Shown: positions 11,114 through 20,638, counted from the first letter of the stretch. The stretch is 64,000 bases of DNA from a bacterium (GCA_016125085.1 WGMM01000005.1:62001-126000); one strand, 5' to 3'. Numbers and translations: made by a program. Notes: generated from the letters alone by a model not told the origin.

Positions 11114-12169
11114 TCAGGCGGGCAGCATTTGCAGTTTTCGACTTGCCGTTACCCGAGGGAACTCGCCCGATCGCGGGGTTCCTGGCGTGGCCAGGACGGA
11201 CACCGTCGTCAGCGTGTAGATCGTCGCGATGGTGACGAGCGCCATTCCGCTGACCTGGCTGACGCTGAGCGTCAGGATGAGAATGCCCGACGAGATCGAA
11301 ATCAGCCAGATTTTGTTCTTCGTGCGAATGAAGCGGCCGTTCGTCCAGTCCTCGCCGAGAGAGCCGAAGAGCGGCGTACGGCGAAACGCCCTGTGCACCG
11401 TGTCGGACGATTTCGAAAGGTGATAGCTGGTCAGCAGTACGAATGGCACCGTCGGAACGCCTGGAATCACGATCCCCACGATGGCACACGACATCGAGAC
11501 GGTCGCCAGGCCCAGGTGCATCAATCGGGAAACCTGCGAAGTCGCGAGGACCGCGTGGCTGGCTTCGGCAGTGTCCCGCACGGCCAGGATACGACACAAC
11601 TCGTCGATCGAATCGATGATACGAATCAGACTCGATCGATCGGAGTCGATCCGCAGGGTTACGCCGCGCTTCAGGCGCGCAGGCCGCGAGGAGCGGATCC
11701 CCGGGATCACGTCCGACCAGATTCGGGGATCGACACTTCGGACGCTCAGCCCCGTACCGTCAAGACGCACGCGGCCTTCGTCGGTTTCGGTCCACCACCA
11801 GCTTGTGGCACCGTTGCGTTCGTCCCGGAAAAACGCGAAAGCATTCCAGCCCTGTCCGAAAGGTATCGCATCGAAACTGCCGCCGGTGCCGACCGGCATC
11901 GTGGCCAGACGAATCGATTCGGAAAGGATTCTCGCCGCTTCGGACCGGCTTGTCGAACGATCCGCGAATTCGATCGAGAGCTGATTCTTCGAAAAATCGA
12001 GCACGGCCGACCGGGCTTTGCAGGAACGGATCAGGACATCGACGAGCCGCACGCAGAACCCGCGATTCGCGCGCGTCACGACCCGGTCGTCCTGCATCAG
12101 AAACCGTGATTCGGACTCGATCCAGCGCGTCGTGCTTCGTTCTTCCGTATCGTGCGCGATCGGGGGCAT
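11114..12169 (-). CDS. Membrane protein with C-terminal DUF454 (YbaN-like) domain
   Basis: This 351-residue protein has a C-terminal half matching DUF454: a paired hydrophobic segment with IVGIVIPGVPTVPFVLLTSY, then FRRTPLFGSLGEDW and two further helices (WLISISSGILILTLS and LVTIATIYTLTTVSVL). The N-terminal ~220 residues contain two segments with the beta-alpha-beta rhythm of heavy-metal-associated-like domains, but the CxxC motif is absent. The start at 12169 is preceded by GGTGGA at suitable spacing. The extension to 12295 is basic and unlike the family. Function is unknown. It converges on the oxidoreductase gene. Confidence 0.75.
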   Translation of the reverse strand: MPPIAHDTEERSTTRWIESESRFLMQDDRVVTRANRGFCVRLVDVLIRSCKARSAVLDFSKNQLSIEFADRSTSRSEAARILSESIRLATMPVGTGGSFDAIPFGQGWNAFAFFRDERNGATSWWWTETDEGRVRLDGTGLSVRSVDPRIWSDVIPGIRSSRPARLKRGVTLRIDSDRSSLIRIIDSIDELCRILAVRDTAEASHAVLATSQVSRLMHLGLATVSMSCAIVGIVIPGVPTVPFVLLTSYHLSKSSDTVHRAFRRTPLFGSLGEDWTNGRFIRTKNKIWLISISSGILILTLSVSQVSGMALVTIATIYTLTTVSVLATPGTPRSGEFPRVTASRKLQMLPA

Positions 12170-12336
12170 CGAAAATCCACCAGGAGGCGAAAAGACGGGA
12201 TATTCACCGAACACTCGCTTCGGCCTGGATTTCTCGTGAAACCCGTTCCGGAAATGCCCGTTTCGATCGTTCGGCTTTTTGTCGGGACCAGGCATGGAGG
12301 ATTTTCGGATTCGGATTACGGCGGAGAGACGGCGGA

Positions 12337-13110
12337 TCAGACCGCGGCCGCCTGGTTCGTCGATTCGGTCGCCAGCGACTCTTCCTTGCGCCGGGAGGAA
12401 ACCTGATCGATCTTGATGTTGAGCAGTTCCACGAAGAGACTGAAGCCCATGCCGAAATAGACATAGCCCTTGGGAATTTCGATTTCGAACGACTCGGCCA
12501 CGAGCACCACGCCGATCGTCATGAGAAACGCCAGGGCCAGCACCTTCACGGACGGATATCTTTCGACGAATTCGGCGATCGGCCGCGAAGCGAGCAGCAT
12601 CACGCCCAGAGCGATGACGTTCGCCACCACCATGACCGGAACGGCTCTGGCCATGCCCACCGCCGTGACGACCGAATCGAGCGAAAAGATGATGTCAAGC
12701 AGCATGATCTGCCAGACGACCCGTGTGATCGACGAATGGCGAACCAGCCCCGAAGCGTGCTCGTGATCGTGCTTCAGGTCGATCTTCTCATGAATCTCTT
12801 TCGTCGCTTTCCAGATCAGGAACATACCGCCGACCAGAAGCAGCAGCGATTTGCCCGTGACGTGCCATGGGCCGACGTGGAAAAGCGGCTTCGTCAGTTT
12901 CGCCAGATAGCTGACGACGGAAAGCAGACCGAGCCGGGTGAAAAGCGCCCCCATCAAACCCAGTTTACGAGCTTTCTCTCTTTGCTCTTCAGGAAGCCGG
13001 CCCGCCAGAATCGAAATCAGGAGGATGTTGTCGATCCCCAGGACCACTTCCAGGAGGGTCAGAGTCGCGAGCGATATGTAGGTTTCCGGCGACGTCAGCA
13101 GGTCGATCAC
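12337..13110 (-). CDS. TerC family integral membrane protein
   Basis: This 257-residue polytopic protein opens with LTLLEVVLGIDNILLISIL, the TerC signature with its conserved acidic residue in a helix. The second half has the repeated IMLLDIIFSLDSVVTAVGMA motif, also with conserved Asp. A histidine-rich cytoplasmic loop (KHDHEHASGLVRH) separates the halves. TerC relatives such as Alx and MeeY are implicated in manganese export and in metalation of exported proteins. The inner membrane location is clear, while the metal role here is inferred from the family. No tellurite-resistance partners are adjacent. Confidence 0.92.
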   Translation of the reverse strand: MIDLLTSPETYISLATLTLLEVVLGIDNILLISILAGRLPEEQREKARKLGLMGALFTRLGLLSVVSYLAKLTKPLFHVGPWHVTGKSLLLLVGGMFLIWKATKEIHEKIDLKHDHEHASGLVRHSSITRVVWQIMLLDIIFSLDSVVTAVGMARAVPVMVVANVIALGVMLLASRPIAEFVERYPSVKVLALAFLMTIGVVLVAESFEIEIPKGYVYFGMGFSLFVELLNIKIDQVSSRRKEESLATESTNQAAAV

Positions 13111-13208
13111 GGGGGGCAGGGCTCCGGGCTTAGTGTGGACCTTATCGCGATTCGGCTGATTCTTCCGGCATTTCGCCTGAATCAGGCGGTTGGATAACGT
13201 AAATCAGT

Positions 13209-14429
13209 TTAACCGTTTGCGGCGCGGACATAAAAGTCCCTCAGCCGGGGAAGGCAAACATCCAGGGAATAGTTCTCATCGACGACTTCTCGCGCCCGCT
13301 GGCCGAGCGAGCGGAATTCGCCGGGTGAGTCGAGCACCCGCTCGATCGCGTCAGCCATGGCATCGACATCGAAGAAATCGGTCAAGAGCCCCGTCTGACC
13401 GGGAACGATCATGTCCCGCACCGGGCCGGTGTCCGAAGCCAGGATCGTCGCTTCGCACGCCATCGCATTCACGAGCGACCAGCTCAGCACGAACGGCACC
13501 GTCAGATAGACATGCACATCGGCGATACCGAACAACCGTGCCAATTCCGCGGGAGGCAGAAGCCCGCAGAAATAAAACCGGGATAGGTCGTACCGGTCTT
13601 TCGCCAGAACCCATTCCTTGAACGATTTGCCCCCCGTGTGGCGCGAATCGCCGCCATAGCAGACCCTGTCCTGACCGGCGACCACGAAAAGCACGTCCGA
13701 TCGCCGCTTCGCAACGACGTTCGCGGCCTTCATGAAGATGTCGAAGCCACGCATCGACTCCATCCCGCGGGTCGCGTAACTGACGATCTTCAGCTCATCC
13801 GGAATCGTCTTGCCTGCGATCATGCGGGGCTCGTCCCGCCGCGGTTTCCAGATGCGCGTGTCGACTCCGTCGAAGTGCACTTCCACCTTGTTCCGGTAGA
13901 CTTCCGGCAGCCGGTCCCGCTGCCAGCGAGTCGGCGAATAGCCGGCGTCGCAATTGTCCAGGTCCAGCAGGAGCGTCGCATTGCGGGCACGCGCACGCAG
14001 CCTGTCAATCGGCAAATTCGGGAAGTCCTTCCGGAAGTCCATGTCCGAATCTTGCGTGCGATAAAAATATTCGAAGTAGTTGACGATCGGTGTGTCGGGA
14101 TACAGCTCACGCAGAAACAGCGTCGAACCGAAGCCCGAGTGACCGACGATCAGATCGGGCCTGATCCCGGGCCGGGCCGCCAAAGCCTCATAAACGGCAT
14201 GCGTGTGCCAGATCGCGTTTTCGAAAGTGCGCGAGCAGTAGTGATTGGTGTCTTTCGCCCCGCCCTTGATCGCATAGGTGACTCGATCGACCCCGCCCGT
14301 TTTGACCGAGCCGGCCGGCGGCAGAGTCTGGCTGACGAAAGTCGCCTGCCAGCCGTCGTTGCGCACGAGTTCGGCCGCGAGATGACCGAACTGGGCAGGG
14401 AAATTCTGATGGACGAAGAGAACGTGCAC
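13209..14429 (-). CDS. Glycosyltransferase family 4 protein
   Basis: This 406-residue GT-B type transferase has an N-terminal Rossmann half (MHVLFVHQNFPAQFGHLA, PDLIVGHSGFGSTLFL) and a C-terminal half with YATRGMESMRGFDIFMKAA and FLSWSLVNAMACEA-type donor-site residues (VPFVLSWSLVNAMACEATIL), then GLLTDFFDVDAMADAIERVL. It would add a sugar from a nucleotide donor to an acceptor for envelope glycans. The acceptor cannot be read from sequence. It follows the FG-GAP protein gene on the same strand after 60 bases that contain a 16-bp palindrome, and may or may not be cotranscribed with it. Confidence 0.92.
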   Translation of the reverse strand: MHVLFVHQNFPAQFGHLAAELVRNDGWQATFVSQTLPPAGSVKTGGVDRVTYAIKGGAKDTNHYCSRTFENAIWHTHAVYEALAARPGIRPDLIVGHSGFGSTLFLRELYPDTPIVNYFEYFYRTQDSDMDFRKDFPNLPIDRLRARARNATLLLDLDNCDAGYSPTRWQRDRLPEVYRNKVEVHFDGVDTRIWKPRRDEPRMIAGKTIPDELKIVSYATRGMESMRGFDIFMKAANVVAKRRSDVLFVVAGQDRVCYGGDSRHTGGKSFKEWVLAKDRYDLSRFYFCGLLPPAELARLFGIADVHVYLTVPFVLSWSLVNAMACEATILASDTGPVRDMIVPGQTGLLTDFFDVDAMADAIERVLDSPGEFRSLGQRAREVVDENYSLDVCLPRLRDFYVRAANG

Positions 14430-14467
14430 GGTGGAACGGAACTCCCGAAATTGCCGGCGTTTCGACG

Positions 14468-14483
14468 CGCACGAATTCGTGCG
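14468..14483. repeat. 16-bp perfect palindrome between the FG-GAP and GT4 genes
   Basis: CGCACGAATTCGTGCG is self-complementary and sits 7 bases after the FG-GAP gene stop. It could be a weak hairpin or a regulator site; there is no T-run. Confidence 0.4.
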
Positions 14484-14489
14484 TTGCGA

Positions 14490-17024
14490 TCAGCGCGAGG
14501 CGCCGACCGGTTTGCGATCCCCGTTGCCGTTCGGTTCGGCGGCAGCGGGCGAACCGCCTTCAGGCTTCGAGGCCGGGCCTGGATCCTGCCGATAAACCAG
14601 GATGCGGTCATGCGCGATCAACACAAGGTCGTCGAGACCGTCGCGATCGACATCGCCGGCGGCCACGTCGCGCGGTTCACCCAGGCTTCTCACGTCGCGA
14701 AACGATTTCTCTTCGAAGACCTTGAAATGCCCGGCCGGCTTCAGATCGATCTCCGTGCCTGACACGACCACTGGCTGCGTGATATGCACCGAATGTTCGC
14801 CGATGTCGATCCAGGCGACATCCGGCCCGGCGGAGCCTCCAAAATCCGCGGCGATCACGTCGCCCAAACGGCTGCGGCGTTCCGTCGTTTCGTACGATCC
14901 CAGCTTGTCGATCGAATAATTGCGGGCCCCCGTCACCAGGACGCTGAACCGGCCGCCACCTTCCACAAGCAGATCCGGGCGGCCATCGCCACCGAAATTG
15001 CCGGAGCGAAGGCCCTGAAAGTCGAAATTGCCCATCGGGATCTTACCCAGCGAGCGGGTGCCGTTATCGTCCCGCATGAGAACCTCCAGCTCGCGGGAAT
15101 TCTGGTCGTAGAGCACAAGATCGGACTGGCGGTTGCCGTCCAGATTCAGTGTCGCCACGCCCCGGATCGAGGCCGAGGCCCCGGATGCGTTGAACTGGTC
15201 CAGAATCTGCCAGCGGTTTTCGCTGTCCAGCGCGATGACCCGGGCGAAATTGTTCTGGGTGACCATCAGCACCTTGCGGCCGTCCAGCATGACCATTCGT
15301 GCCGAGGTGCGATCCGCTGTCGCCAGAGGGCCGAGATTCGAAAGCTCCAGCGGGGCCGCGGCTTTCCGGCTCAGGATCACGCCCGGATTGCCGTAGGGCC
15401 CCGTCAGCAGCAGATCCTCGGCTCCGTCGGAATTGACGTCGATGGCCTGAATTCGCTCAGGCGAACTGCCTGAATCACGCAGCGTCACGTCGGCGACACC
15501 GCCAGGCCATGCGCTTGCCGAAAACTGACCCTTCGCATCGCACTTGAGTGCGTGGAGCTGGATTCTGTCCTTGCCGTCGACTTTCGATTTCACGGCATAG
15601 ACAAGCTCCTGCTTGCCGTCGCCGTCGAAGTCGGCCAGCTCGAACGCGATCGGCTCGCCCCCCGCGATGGGCAGGGGGCTCGGGAACGAAATCCGGCCGT
15701 CTTTCCAGAGACCTCGCCCGATCTGCTTCTCTTTTTCCGAGAGCATGTAGACTTCGGCCCGGCCGTCACCGTCGAGGTCACCGACACGGATCGATCGCAC
15801 TCCGATCAGACTCGGCGAAAGCCGGACCGTTTCGAAGCTCTCGGCACTGGCCTGGGGACGCCGGAACGTAATCACCTGGGCCGCTTCCGGGTCGGAAACG
15901 ACCACTTCGGCCATGCCGTCACCATCCAGGTCGCCGGTGTCGATGGACCGGCCTCGCCCTTCGGTCGAAGGTAGCGGGTAATCGAAAATCGCCCCGATTC
16001 CGGCAAGCTTATCGGAATCGTCGGCTGCGGCTTCCTTCGAAGTTGCGGAAGCGGTCAGCCGCAGCAGATTGCCCCGGCCCGTGGCGTTGTCCACCACCAT
16101 CCATTCCTGGCCTGGCTTGCCGTCGAGATCCGCGAACCCGATCGCGCGGATCTGGTCAAGCTTCAGCCGACGCTCGGGCCCGAGAGCCAGGAATTCTTTC
16201 GCGGGTGCGCCTTCTTCCTTGCCACGCGAAAGCCGCACGTGGACCGGCTGATCGTCCGTGGATCCGAGCACGATCAAGTCCTCGCCGCCATCGCCGTCGA
16301 TGTCGACGACCTTGAGCATTCGAGGCCGCTGCGCGGAATGCCCCAGCCTTATCGGATCGCCCAGTTTGCCATCCTGCGTCTGCTTGAGGACGACGATCTC
16401 GGTGTCACGCAGCAAGACCAGGTCCGCACGGCCGTCGCGGTCCAGGTCGCCCGCCGTGAGACTCGTCTGAGCGGAAACCGCTTCGCCGAGGTCTCGGATC
16501 TGGGGGGTCGCGAATCTGCCACGGCCCTCGTTCAGCAGGATCACGACGCCCGCGGGGCGGCCGTAATAGGCTATGTCCGTCTTGCCGTCGCCGTTGAAGT
16601 CGGCGGCGACGAGGCTCACGATTTCCTTGCTGACCGGGTAGCGTCTCGAACGCATGCGTTTGTCGTATTCGGGCGTGTTCACGCCCTTTTCCGTCTCCGC
16701 CTTGTCAGGCTCGATTTTCGGGTCGCTGAAGAGGATATCGAAACGGGACCGGCCGTTGTTCGAGACGATGACGTCTTTCGATCCGTCGCCGTCGATGTCG
16801 GCCAGAACCAGGTTCGAGATCCGGTTCTCGAGCTTGTAGATTTCGACGGGCAGGAACCCGTAAAGCTCCGCCAGATCTCGGCCTTCCTGAGCCGTGGCGA
16901 CATTTCCGCTCATGGCCGAAACGAAACAGGCCAGGAATGAAGACACAAGCAACTTACCTGGCGAACGCTTGCGATCGAAAACATTCCGGCTGCGAAGAGT
17001 CGATCGAATCGCACGAATCGTCAT
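14490..17024 (-). CDS. Secreted FG-GAP/VCBS repeat protein
   Basis: This 844-residue protein has an N-terminal signal sequence (KLLVSSFLACFVSAMSGNVATAQ). It then shows about a dozen calcium-binding-type repeats of the form D-x-D-G-D-G-x-x-D, for example ADIDGDGSKDVIV, ADFNGDGKTDIAYY, GDLDRDGRADLVLL, VDIDGDGGEDLIVLG and GDVDRDGLDDLVLI. These repeats fold as an integrin-alpha-like beta-propeller, so two propellers would fit the length. Secretion or cell-surface location is expected, with adhesion or glycan binding as the likely but unproven role. A clear ribosome site, AAGGA, lies eight bases before ATG 17024. No enzymatic domain is apparent. Confidence 0.93.
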   Translation of the reverse strand: MTIRAIRSTLRSRNVFDRKRSPGKLLVSSFLACFVSAMSGNVATAQEGRDLAELYGFLPVEIYKLENRISNLVLADIDGDGSKDVIVSNNGRSRFDILFSDPKIEPDKAETEKGVNTPEYDKRMRSRRYPVSKEIVSLVAADFNGDGKTDIAYYGRPAGVVILLNEGRGRFATPQIRDLGEAVSAQTSLTAGDLDRDGRADLVLLRDTEIVVLKQTQDGKLGDPIRLGHSAQRPRMLKVVDIDGDGGEDLIVLGSTDDQPVHVRLSRGKEEGAPAKEFLALGPERRLKLDQIRAIGFADLDGKPGQEWMVVDNATGRGNLLRLTASATSKEAAADDSDKLAGIGAIFDYPLPSTEGRGRSIDTGDLDGDGMAEVVVSDPEAAQVITFRRPQASAESFETVRLSPSLIGVRSIRVGDLDGDGRAEVYMLSEKEKQIGRGLWKDGRISFPSPLPIAGGEPIAFELADFDGDGKQELVYAVKSKVDGKDRIQLHALKCDAKGQFSASAWPGGVADVTLRDSGSSPERIQAIDVNSDGAEDLLLTGPYGNPGVILSRKAAAPLELSNLGPLATADRTSARMVMLDGRKVLMVTQNNFARVIALDSENRWQILDQFNASGASASIRGVATLNLDGNRQSDLVLYDQNSRELEVLMRDDNGTRSLGKIPMGNFDFQGLRSGNFGGDGRPDLLVEGGGRFSVLVTGARNYSIDKLGSYETTERRSRLGDVIAADFGGSAGPDVAWIDIGEHSVHITQPVVVSGTEIDLKPAGHFKVFEEKSFRDVRSLGEPRDVAAGDVDRDGLDDLVLIAHDRILVYRQDPGPASKPEGGSPAAAEPNGNGDRKPVGASR

Positions 17025-17186
17025 GGAGCATCCTTTCGGACGGAAATCGATCGTCTCGCGACCTGGGCCTGTCGATAACGATTCGAAGAGGGCTGATTAT
17101 GAAATCAAGCATAAGTCAGATCCGCCCCGGCGGGCAAGACATCGGCACGTCTTGTCCGCCAGAGGTGTCAGATTTTCAGGCGCGGT

Positions 17187-17957
17187 TCACGATCGGCTTC
17201 GTCTGCGTAATCCGATCGCCGCGGCGGTCAACACTCCGATCGAAGCCAGGACGACAGAGCCCGGCTCAGGTGCCACGGTCAGGCTGCCCAGGGCAAAATA
17301 GGCCGGCGTGTTCATGCCGTAAATGCCGTTGTCGGAGCTGGTCAGCTCGAAACCGAGACTCAGCGTTCCGGTAGGAAGCGAAGTCAGGTCGATCGAGGTC
17401 CACTGGTTGAGAATGTTCGTGCCTGTCGCCAGGAAGAAGTCGACCGAACCTGTCGGAACTCCCTGAGCATTCGAAGAGGAAAAGCTGCGGATCGTCAGTT
17501 TGAACCAGTCATCCGGTCCGAATTTTCTGGCGAACGCGTCTCCGTTCTTCATCGAGTAATACGCATAAGCCGTATTGGTCACTCTCATCGAAAGCACATG
17601 TTCGCCACCAAGATTGACGTATGCCGCGTTCGGATCACCTGTATAAGAGACCGCATAGATCGAACCCGTGCCGGAAACGCCGCTGCCCGTGATCGATGCG
17701 TATTGGTTGCCGAATCCGCCCACGGAAGAATTGGAGACGTTCGAATAAGCCCAGCCGGACCAGGACAAATAATCCGCGTCGTACGAATTATTGAAGAACA
17801 ATCCGCCTGATTCGAAGCCTCCGGCCAAGTCCGAACCGTTCCAGTACGTGTTCGAATCGAGGGTCAGGTCCGAAAAATCGACCTCTGCCCCATGTGATGA
17901 GCCGCATGCCATCCAGGTGACGGCAATCGTCATGATCCAGGTGATCGAACCACGCAT
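17187..17957 (-). CDS. PEP-CTERM sorting-domain protein
   Basis: This 256-residue secreted protein has an N-terminal signal (MRGSITWIMTIAVTWMACGSSHG). Its C-terminus has the PEP-CTERM tripartite tail: APEPGSVVLASIGVLTAAAIG, then a terminal RRRSRS cluster. The central region begins VDFSDLTLDSNTYWNGSDLAGG and contains a predicted beta-sandwich (DWFKLTIRSFSSSNAQG) resembling proteins annotated as DUF4465. Such proteins are processed by exosortase and delivered to the surface, but no exosortase lies in this window. GGAGAG six bases upstream fixes the start at 17957 rather than 17984. Confidence 0.9.
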   Translation of the reverse strand: MRGSITWIMTIAVTWMACGSSHGAEVDFSDLTLDSNTYWNGSDLAGGFESGGLFFNNSYDADYLSWSGWAYSNVSNSSVGGFGNQYASITGSGVSGTGSIYAVSYTGDPNAAYVNLGGEHVLSMRVTNTAYAYYSMKNGDAFARKFGPDDWFKLTIRSFSSSNAQGVPTGSVDFFLATGTNILNQWTSIDLTSLPTGTLSLGFELTSSDNGIYGMNTPAYFALGSLTVAPEPGSVVLASIGVLTAAAIGLRRRSRS

Positions 17958-18100
17958 AGAGTCTCTCCGTTGCGCGCCGATCACGAATCATGCGATTGCG
18001 ATGCGGCGCTGCGTCTGGATAATGAGTCCGTCAGTTCAATGATCGGCTTTCGACGCCTGTATCACTTGAACCGATATTTTCCGTTCGGCAGAATCGGGCT

Positions 18101-18120
18101 TACGAACCCGCGGGTTCGTA
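18101..18120. repeat. 20-bp perfect palindrome after the DUF1559 gene
   Basis: TACGAACCCGCGGGTTCGTA is fully self-complementary and lies 10 bases downstream of the DUF1559 stop. As RNA it can form an 8-bp stem with a CGCG loop, so a terminator hairpin without a T-run is possible; an operator for a dimeric regulator is the alternative. Confidence 0.5.
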
Positions 18121-18130
18121 CTGTGCGATT

Positions 18131-18976
18131 TCAATACGCATCGTCACCGAACGCTTCACGGCCAGCTCGTGTACACAGTGCGGCCAGAATTTTGACGTCG
18201 ATCGTCTGCTTGATGAACCTTGCGGAGCCATCGGCCATGGCGCACTGGGCACCGCCGGAATGGGCGCTTCGCATGTCGTTTTCGAATTTCGGGCCCTGGT
18301 TGATCGGGAACGCCTGATCGAATACGTTCAGCCCGTTGATCCACTGGCCGTCCGGATTGATCGAATCTTCCGCGATCATGATCGTCCGGCTCGTGCCGTC
18401 CGGGATCATGGCGATGCTCACGCATTTGTCCGTAAGCATGACTCCCTTCGGCGGATTGTTCGGCGACGTGATCCGCTCGCCGTTCATGCCGCCGTAGTCG
18501 ATGCGGCCCCGCCCCTGGCTCCGTGGAGTCGGGCGGACCGCCGTCGGGCAGACGTAACTCGTCAGCACCGTCGATGCCGCGCTGGTGTTCCGGGGCGAAT
18601 CGTACTCCGCGAACAGATTCAGCGATTGATACAGATTCTGCTGCTCCAGTTGCGGCAAAATGAACACCGACCAGGCAAGCTGACGATTCCGGGGCTTCGA
18701 CTTAAGCCTGAATTCCACGCAGCCGGGAGGAAAGAAGTGCCACTGTTCGTGATACGTGTGCATCGCGATGCCGATCTGCCGCAAATTGTTCAGGCAGAGC
18801 GACCTTCTGGCAGATTCGCGCGCCGATGACAACGCCGGCAAGGCCAGTGCGACGAGCACGCCGATGATCGCGATGGCCACAAGCAGCTCGATCAGCGTGA
18901 AGCCCCGGATTCCGCCGGGCGAAGCATGGTTTTTTCGACCATGCACGATGCATGGCTTACATGTACGAAGACTCAT
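18131..18976 (-). CDS. DUF1559 prepilin-like protein under a cobalamin riboswitch
   Basis: This 281-residue protein carries a class III/type IV prepilin leader, [19 protein letters not shown], with an [15 protein letters not shown] helix continuing it. The DUF1559 core follows ([44 protein letters not shown]) and ends with [17 protein letters not shown]. The family is massively expanded in planctomycetes and resembles type II pseudopilins; its role is unknown. I take ATG 18976, with GAGAGG ten bases upstream. The open frame to 19330 runs into a structured RNA and is not coding. That RNA, a cobalamin riboswitch on the same strand, ends about 255 bases before the start, so expression probably responds to adenosyl- or hydroxocobalamin. 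Confidence 0.93.
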   Translation of the reverse strand: MSLRTCKPCIVHGRKNHASPGGIRGFTLIELLVAIAIIGVLVALALPALSSARESARRSLCLNNLRQIGIAMHTYHEQWHFFPPGCVEFRLKSKPRNRQLAWSVFILPQLEQQNLYQSLNLFAEYDSPRNTSAASTVLTSYVCPTAVRPTPRSQGRGRIDYGGMNGERITSPNNPPKGVMLTDKCVSIAMIPDGTSRTIMIAEDSINPDGQWINGLNVFDQAFPINQGPKFENDMRSAHSGGAQCAMADGSARFIKQTIDVKILAALCTRAGREAFGDDAY

Positions 18977-19230
18977 ATTCACGAAGTTCCTCTCCCGGAA
19001 CCGCCGGTTCGTCGATCGGTCGTAACGATCGTGCCTCAGACGGACCGGTTCTGGCGGCTCCAGAAGCGGTGGAGCCTGCGGCGAACTTCGTGAACATGGA
19101 GCGACAGCCTTCCCTGGCGGAAGACCGATCCCGCATCGAATTCTGCAAAGTCCACCGTCAAACCGGTCGTTGCCGTTGACGAACCACGTCGTAATACCCG
19201 CCCTCGCGAGTGGATTTCGACAAAAGGCGC
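18977..19230 (-). promoter_or_regulatory. Leader between the riboswitch and the DUF1559 start
   Basis: This transcribed leader of about 254 bases has no convincing reading frame. It ends with GGGAGAGGAA just before the DUF1559 ATG. It should contain the riboswitch expression platform, which I could not identify by eye. Confidence 0.5.
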
Positions 19231-19440
19231 GGGTCGGTCTTCTGACTCCTCGACTCGGGCGGCAGGCCTTCTCGTCCTCGCGGAATCGCTCGGACAATGG
19301 CACGGAACGGCTCAGGTCGAGCCAGGCCACCTGTCATCATCGAGTTACAGCGGCGGGGCCGTACCGGAATCGCACCGGTTTCCCTGAATTCCGAATCCAT
19401 GCGACGCTTCGCATTGCGATTCGGGATCACCACGCACCCA
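19231..19440 (-). ncRNA. Cobalamin (B12) riboswitch
   Basis: Read on the minus strand, the segment contains the conserved core of the cobalamin aptamer in order. These are GGGAAACCGGTGCGATTCCGG (quoted in two parts: GGGAAACCGGTG, then CGATTCCGGTACGG), the B12 box CCCCGCCGCTGTAA, and the 3' closing element GAGTCAGAAGACCGACC. Upstream pairing CCGAATC/GATTCGG builds the preceding stem. The B12 box has G for the commoner A, a tolerated variant. The only gene downstream on this strand is the DUF1559 gene starting at 18976. I do not see a clear terminator or start-site sequestering helix in the intervening 255 bases, so the expression platform is undefined. Confidence 0.93.
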
Positions 19441-19636
19441 TGTGGACAGTCCCGATTCTGATCGGTCCGAACGAATCGGTCAAGCCTGTCACCTTCGACC
19501 GGCCATGCGACTTTAGACATCCACTCGAGGCCGGAAACGCAACCCGGTGACTGTCGAACGAATCGGATCCCGGATATGATACGAATGAGACGTGCGCCGC
19601 TCGATCCATACGCATCCAGTTTTCAGGGCAGGCGAT

Positions 19637-20638
19637 ATGCCGAAGCGATTTCGATACTTGTGGATTCTCCTGCTGGCGACATCTCCGGCCGCCGGTGAGG
19701 AAAAAGCCACCGTCACGGGCAAGGATCTGTTCGAAAAGGTCGACCCCTCGATCCGAGACCAGATTCCGCCCATGCTCAAGCAGGGACTGGATGAGGTCGT
19801 CGTCCAGACGGACGTCACCTTCGCCCAGCGATCCTCCGGGCCCCTGAAGCTCGACATTTACCGGACCCGAGAAGCCGCATCTTCGAACACCAGCGCCAAA
19901 CCCGGGCCCGCGATCCTGGTCATCCACGGCGGCTCCTGGAAAAGTGGCGACCGCAAACAGCTCGGCCTTTACGCAGCCTCACTCGCCAGAAGAGGTTACG
20001 TCACTTATGCCGTTGAGTACCGGCTTGCCCCGAAACACCCCTGGCCAGCCCAGTGGGAAGACGTTCGCGATGCCGTGCTCTGGCTCAAGAAACATGCGGG
20101 CAAGCAGGGTATCGATCCAGAACGAATTGGTGCCGTGGGATATTCGGCGGGCGGCCATCTCGCGACGATGCTGGCCACCAAAGGCCACCTGGAAGCGGAT
20201 CCGGATCAGCCGAAACTGACCGCCGCCGTGCGCTGCGTGGCCGCGGGCGGTGCGCCTTGCGACTTTTCGCAAATGCCTCTGGACAATAAATTTCTGGCTT
20301 ACTGGCTGGGGGCGACTCGCAAGGAGAAACCGGAAGTCTACGTGCAGGCCTCGCCACTGCAACTTGTCTCGGCTTCGACTTCCCCGATTTTCTTTTTTAA
20401 CGGAACGCTGGATCTTGTGGTCCGCCCCAACTCCGCGAAGATCCTCTCGGACAAGCTCGTCACTCTGGGCATCGATTCGGCTCTCCACCTGGTTCCCGGG
20501 GCAGGCCACATCACCGCGGCGCTTGATGACAAGGCCCTGGAGATCGCCTGGAATTTTCTCGACAAGCATCTCAAAACCGCGGCCGATGCTTCGGAATCGT
20601 CCAGGAAACAGCCTCGAGCCGAAGCCGGTGCGAAATGA
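19637..20638 (+). CDS. Secreted alpha/beta-hydrolase (esterase/lipase, BD-FAE-like)
   Basis: This 333-residue protein begins with a signal peptide (MPKRFRYLWILLLATSPAAG). The hydrolase fold includes the oxyanion-hole motif VIHGGSWKSGDR, a nucleophile elbow GYSAGGHLATML and the closing acid/His region (FNGTLDLVVRPNSA, GAGHITAA). The family hydrolyses carboxyl esters, often acetyl or feruloyl groups on polysaccharides, and the signal peptide puts it outside the cytoplasm. Start 19637 has an AGGGCAGG ribosome site; the GTG at 19592 would push the signal inwards. Its stop overlaps the next gene's ATG in an ATGA, so it is coupled to the pseudo-receiver. Confidence 0.92.
   Translation: MPKRFRYLWILLLATSPAAGEEKATVTGKDLFEKVDPSIRDQIPPMLKQGLDEVVVQTDVTFAQRSSGPLKLDIYRTREAASSNTSAKPGPAILVIHGGSWKSGDRKQLGLYAASLARRGYVTYAVEYRLAPKHPWPAQWEDVRDAVLWLKKHAGKQGIDPERIGAVGYSAGGHLATMLATKGHLEADPDQPKLTAAVRCVAAGGAPCDFSQMPLDNKFLAYWLGATRKEKPEVYVQASPLQLVSASTSPIFFFNGTLDLVVRPNSAKILSDKLVTLGIDSALHLVPGAGHITAALDDKALEIAWNFLDKHLKTAADASESSRKQPRAEAGAK

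Noticed and set aside
18977..19330. N-terminal extension of the DUF1559 gene
   Set aside because: It runs into the cobalamin riboswitch and has no prepilin character; the leader peptide begins after ATG 18976.
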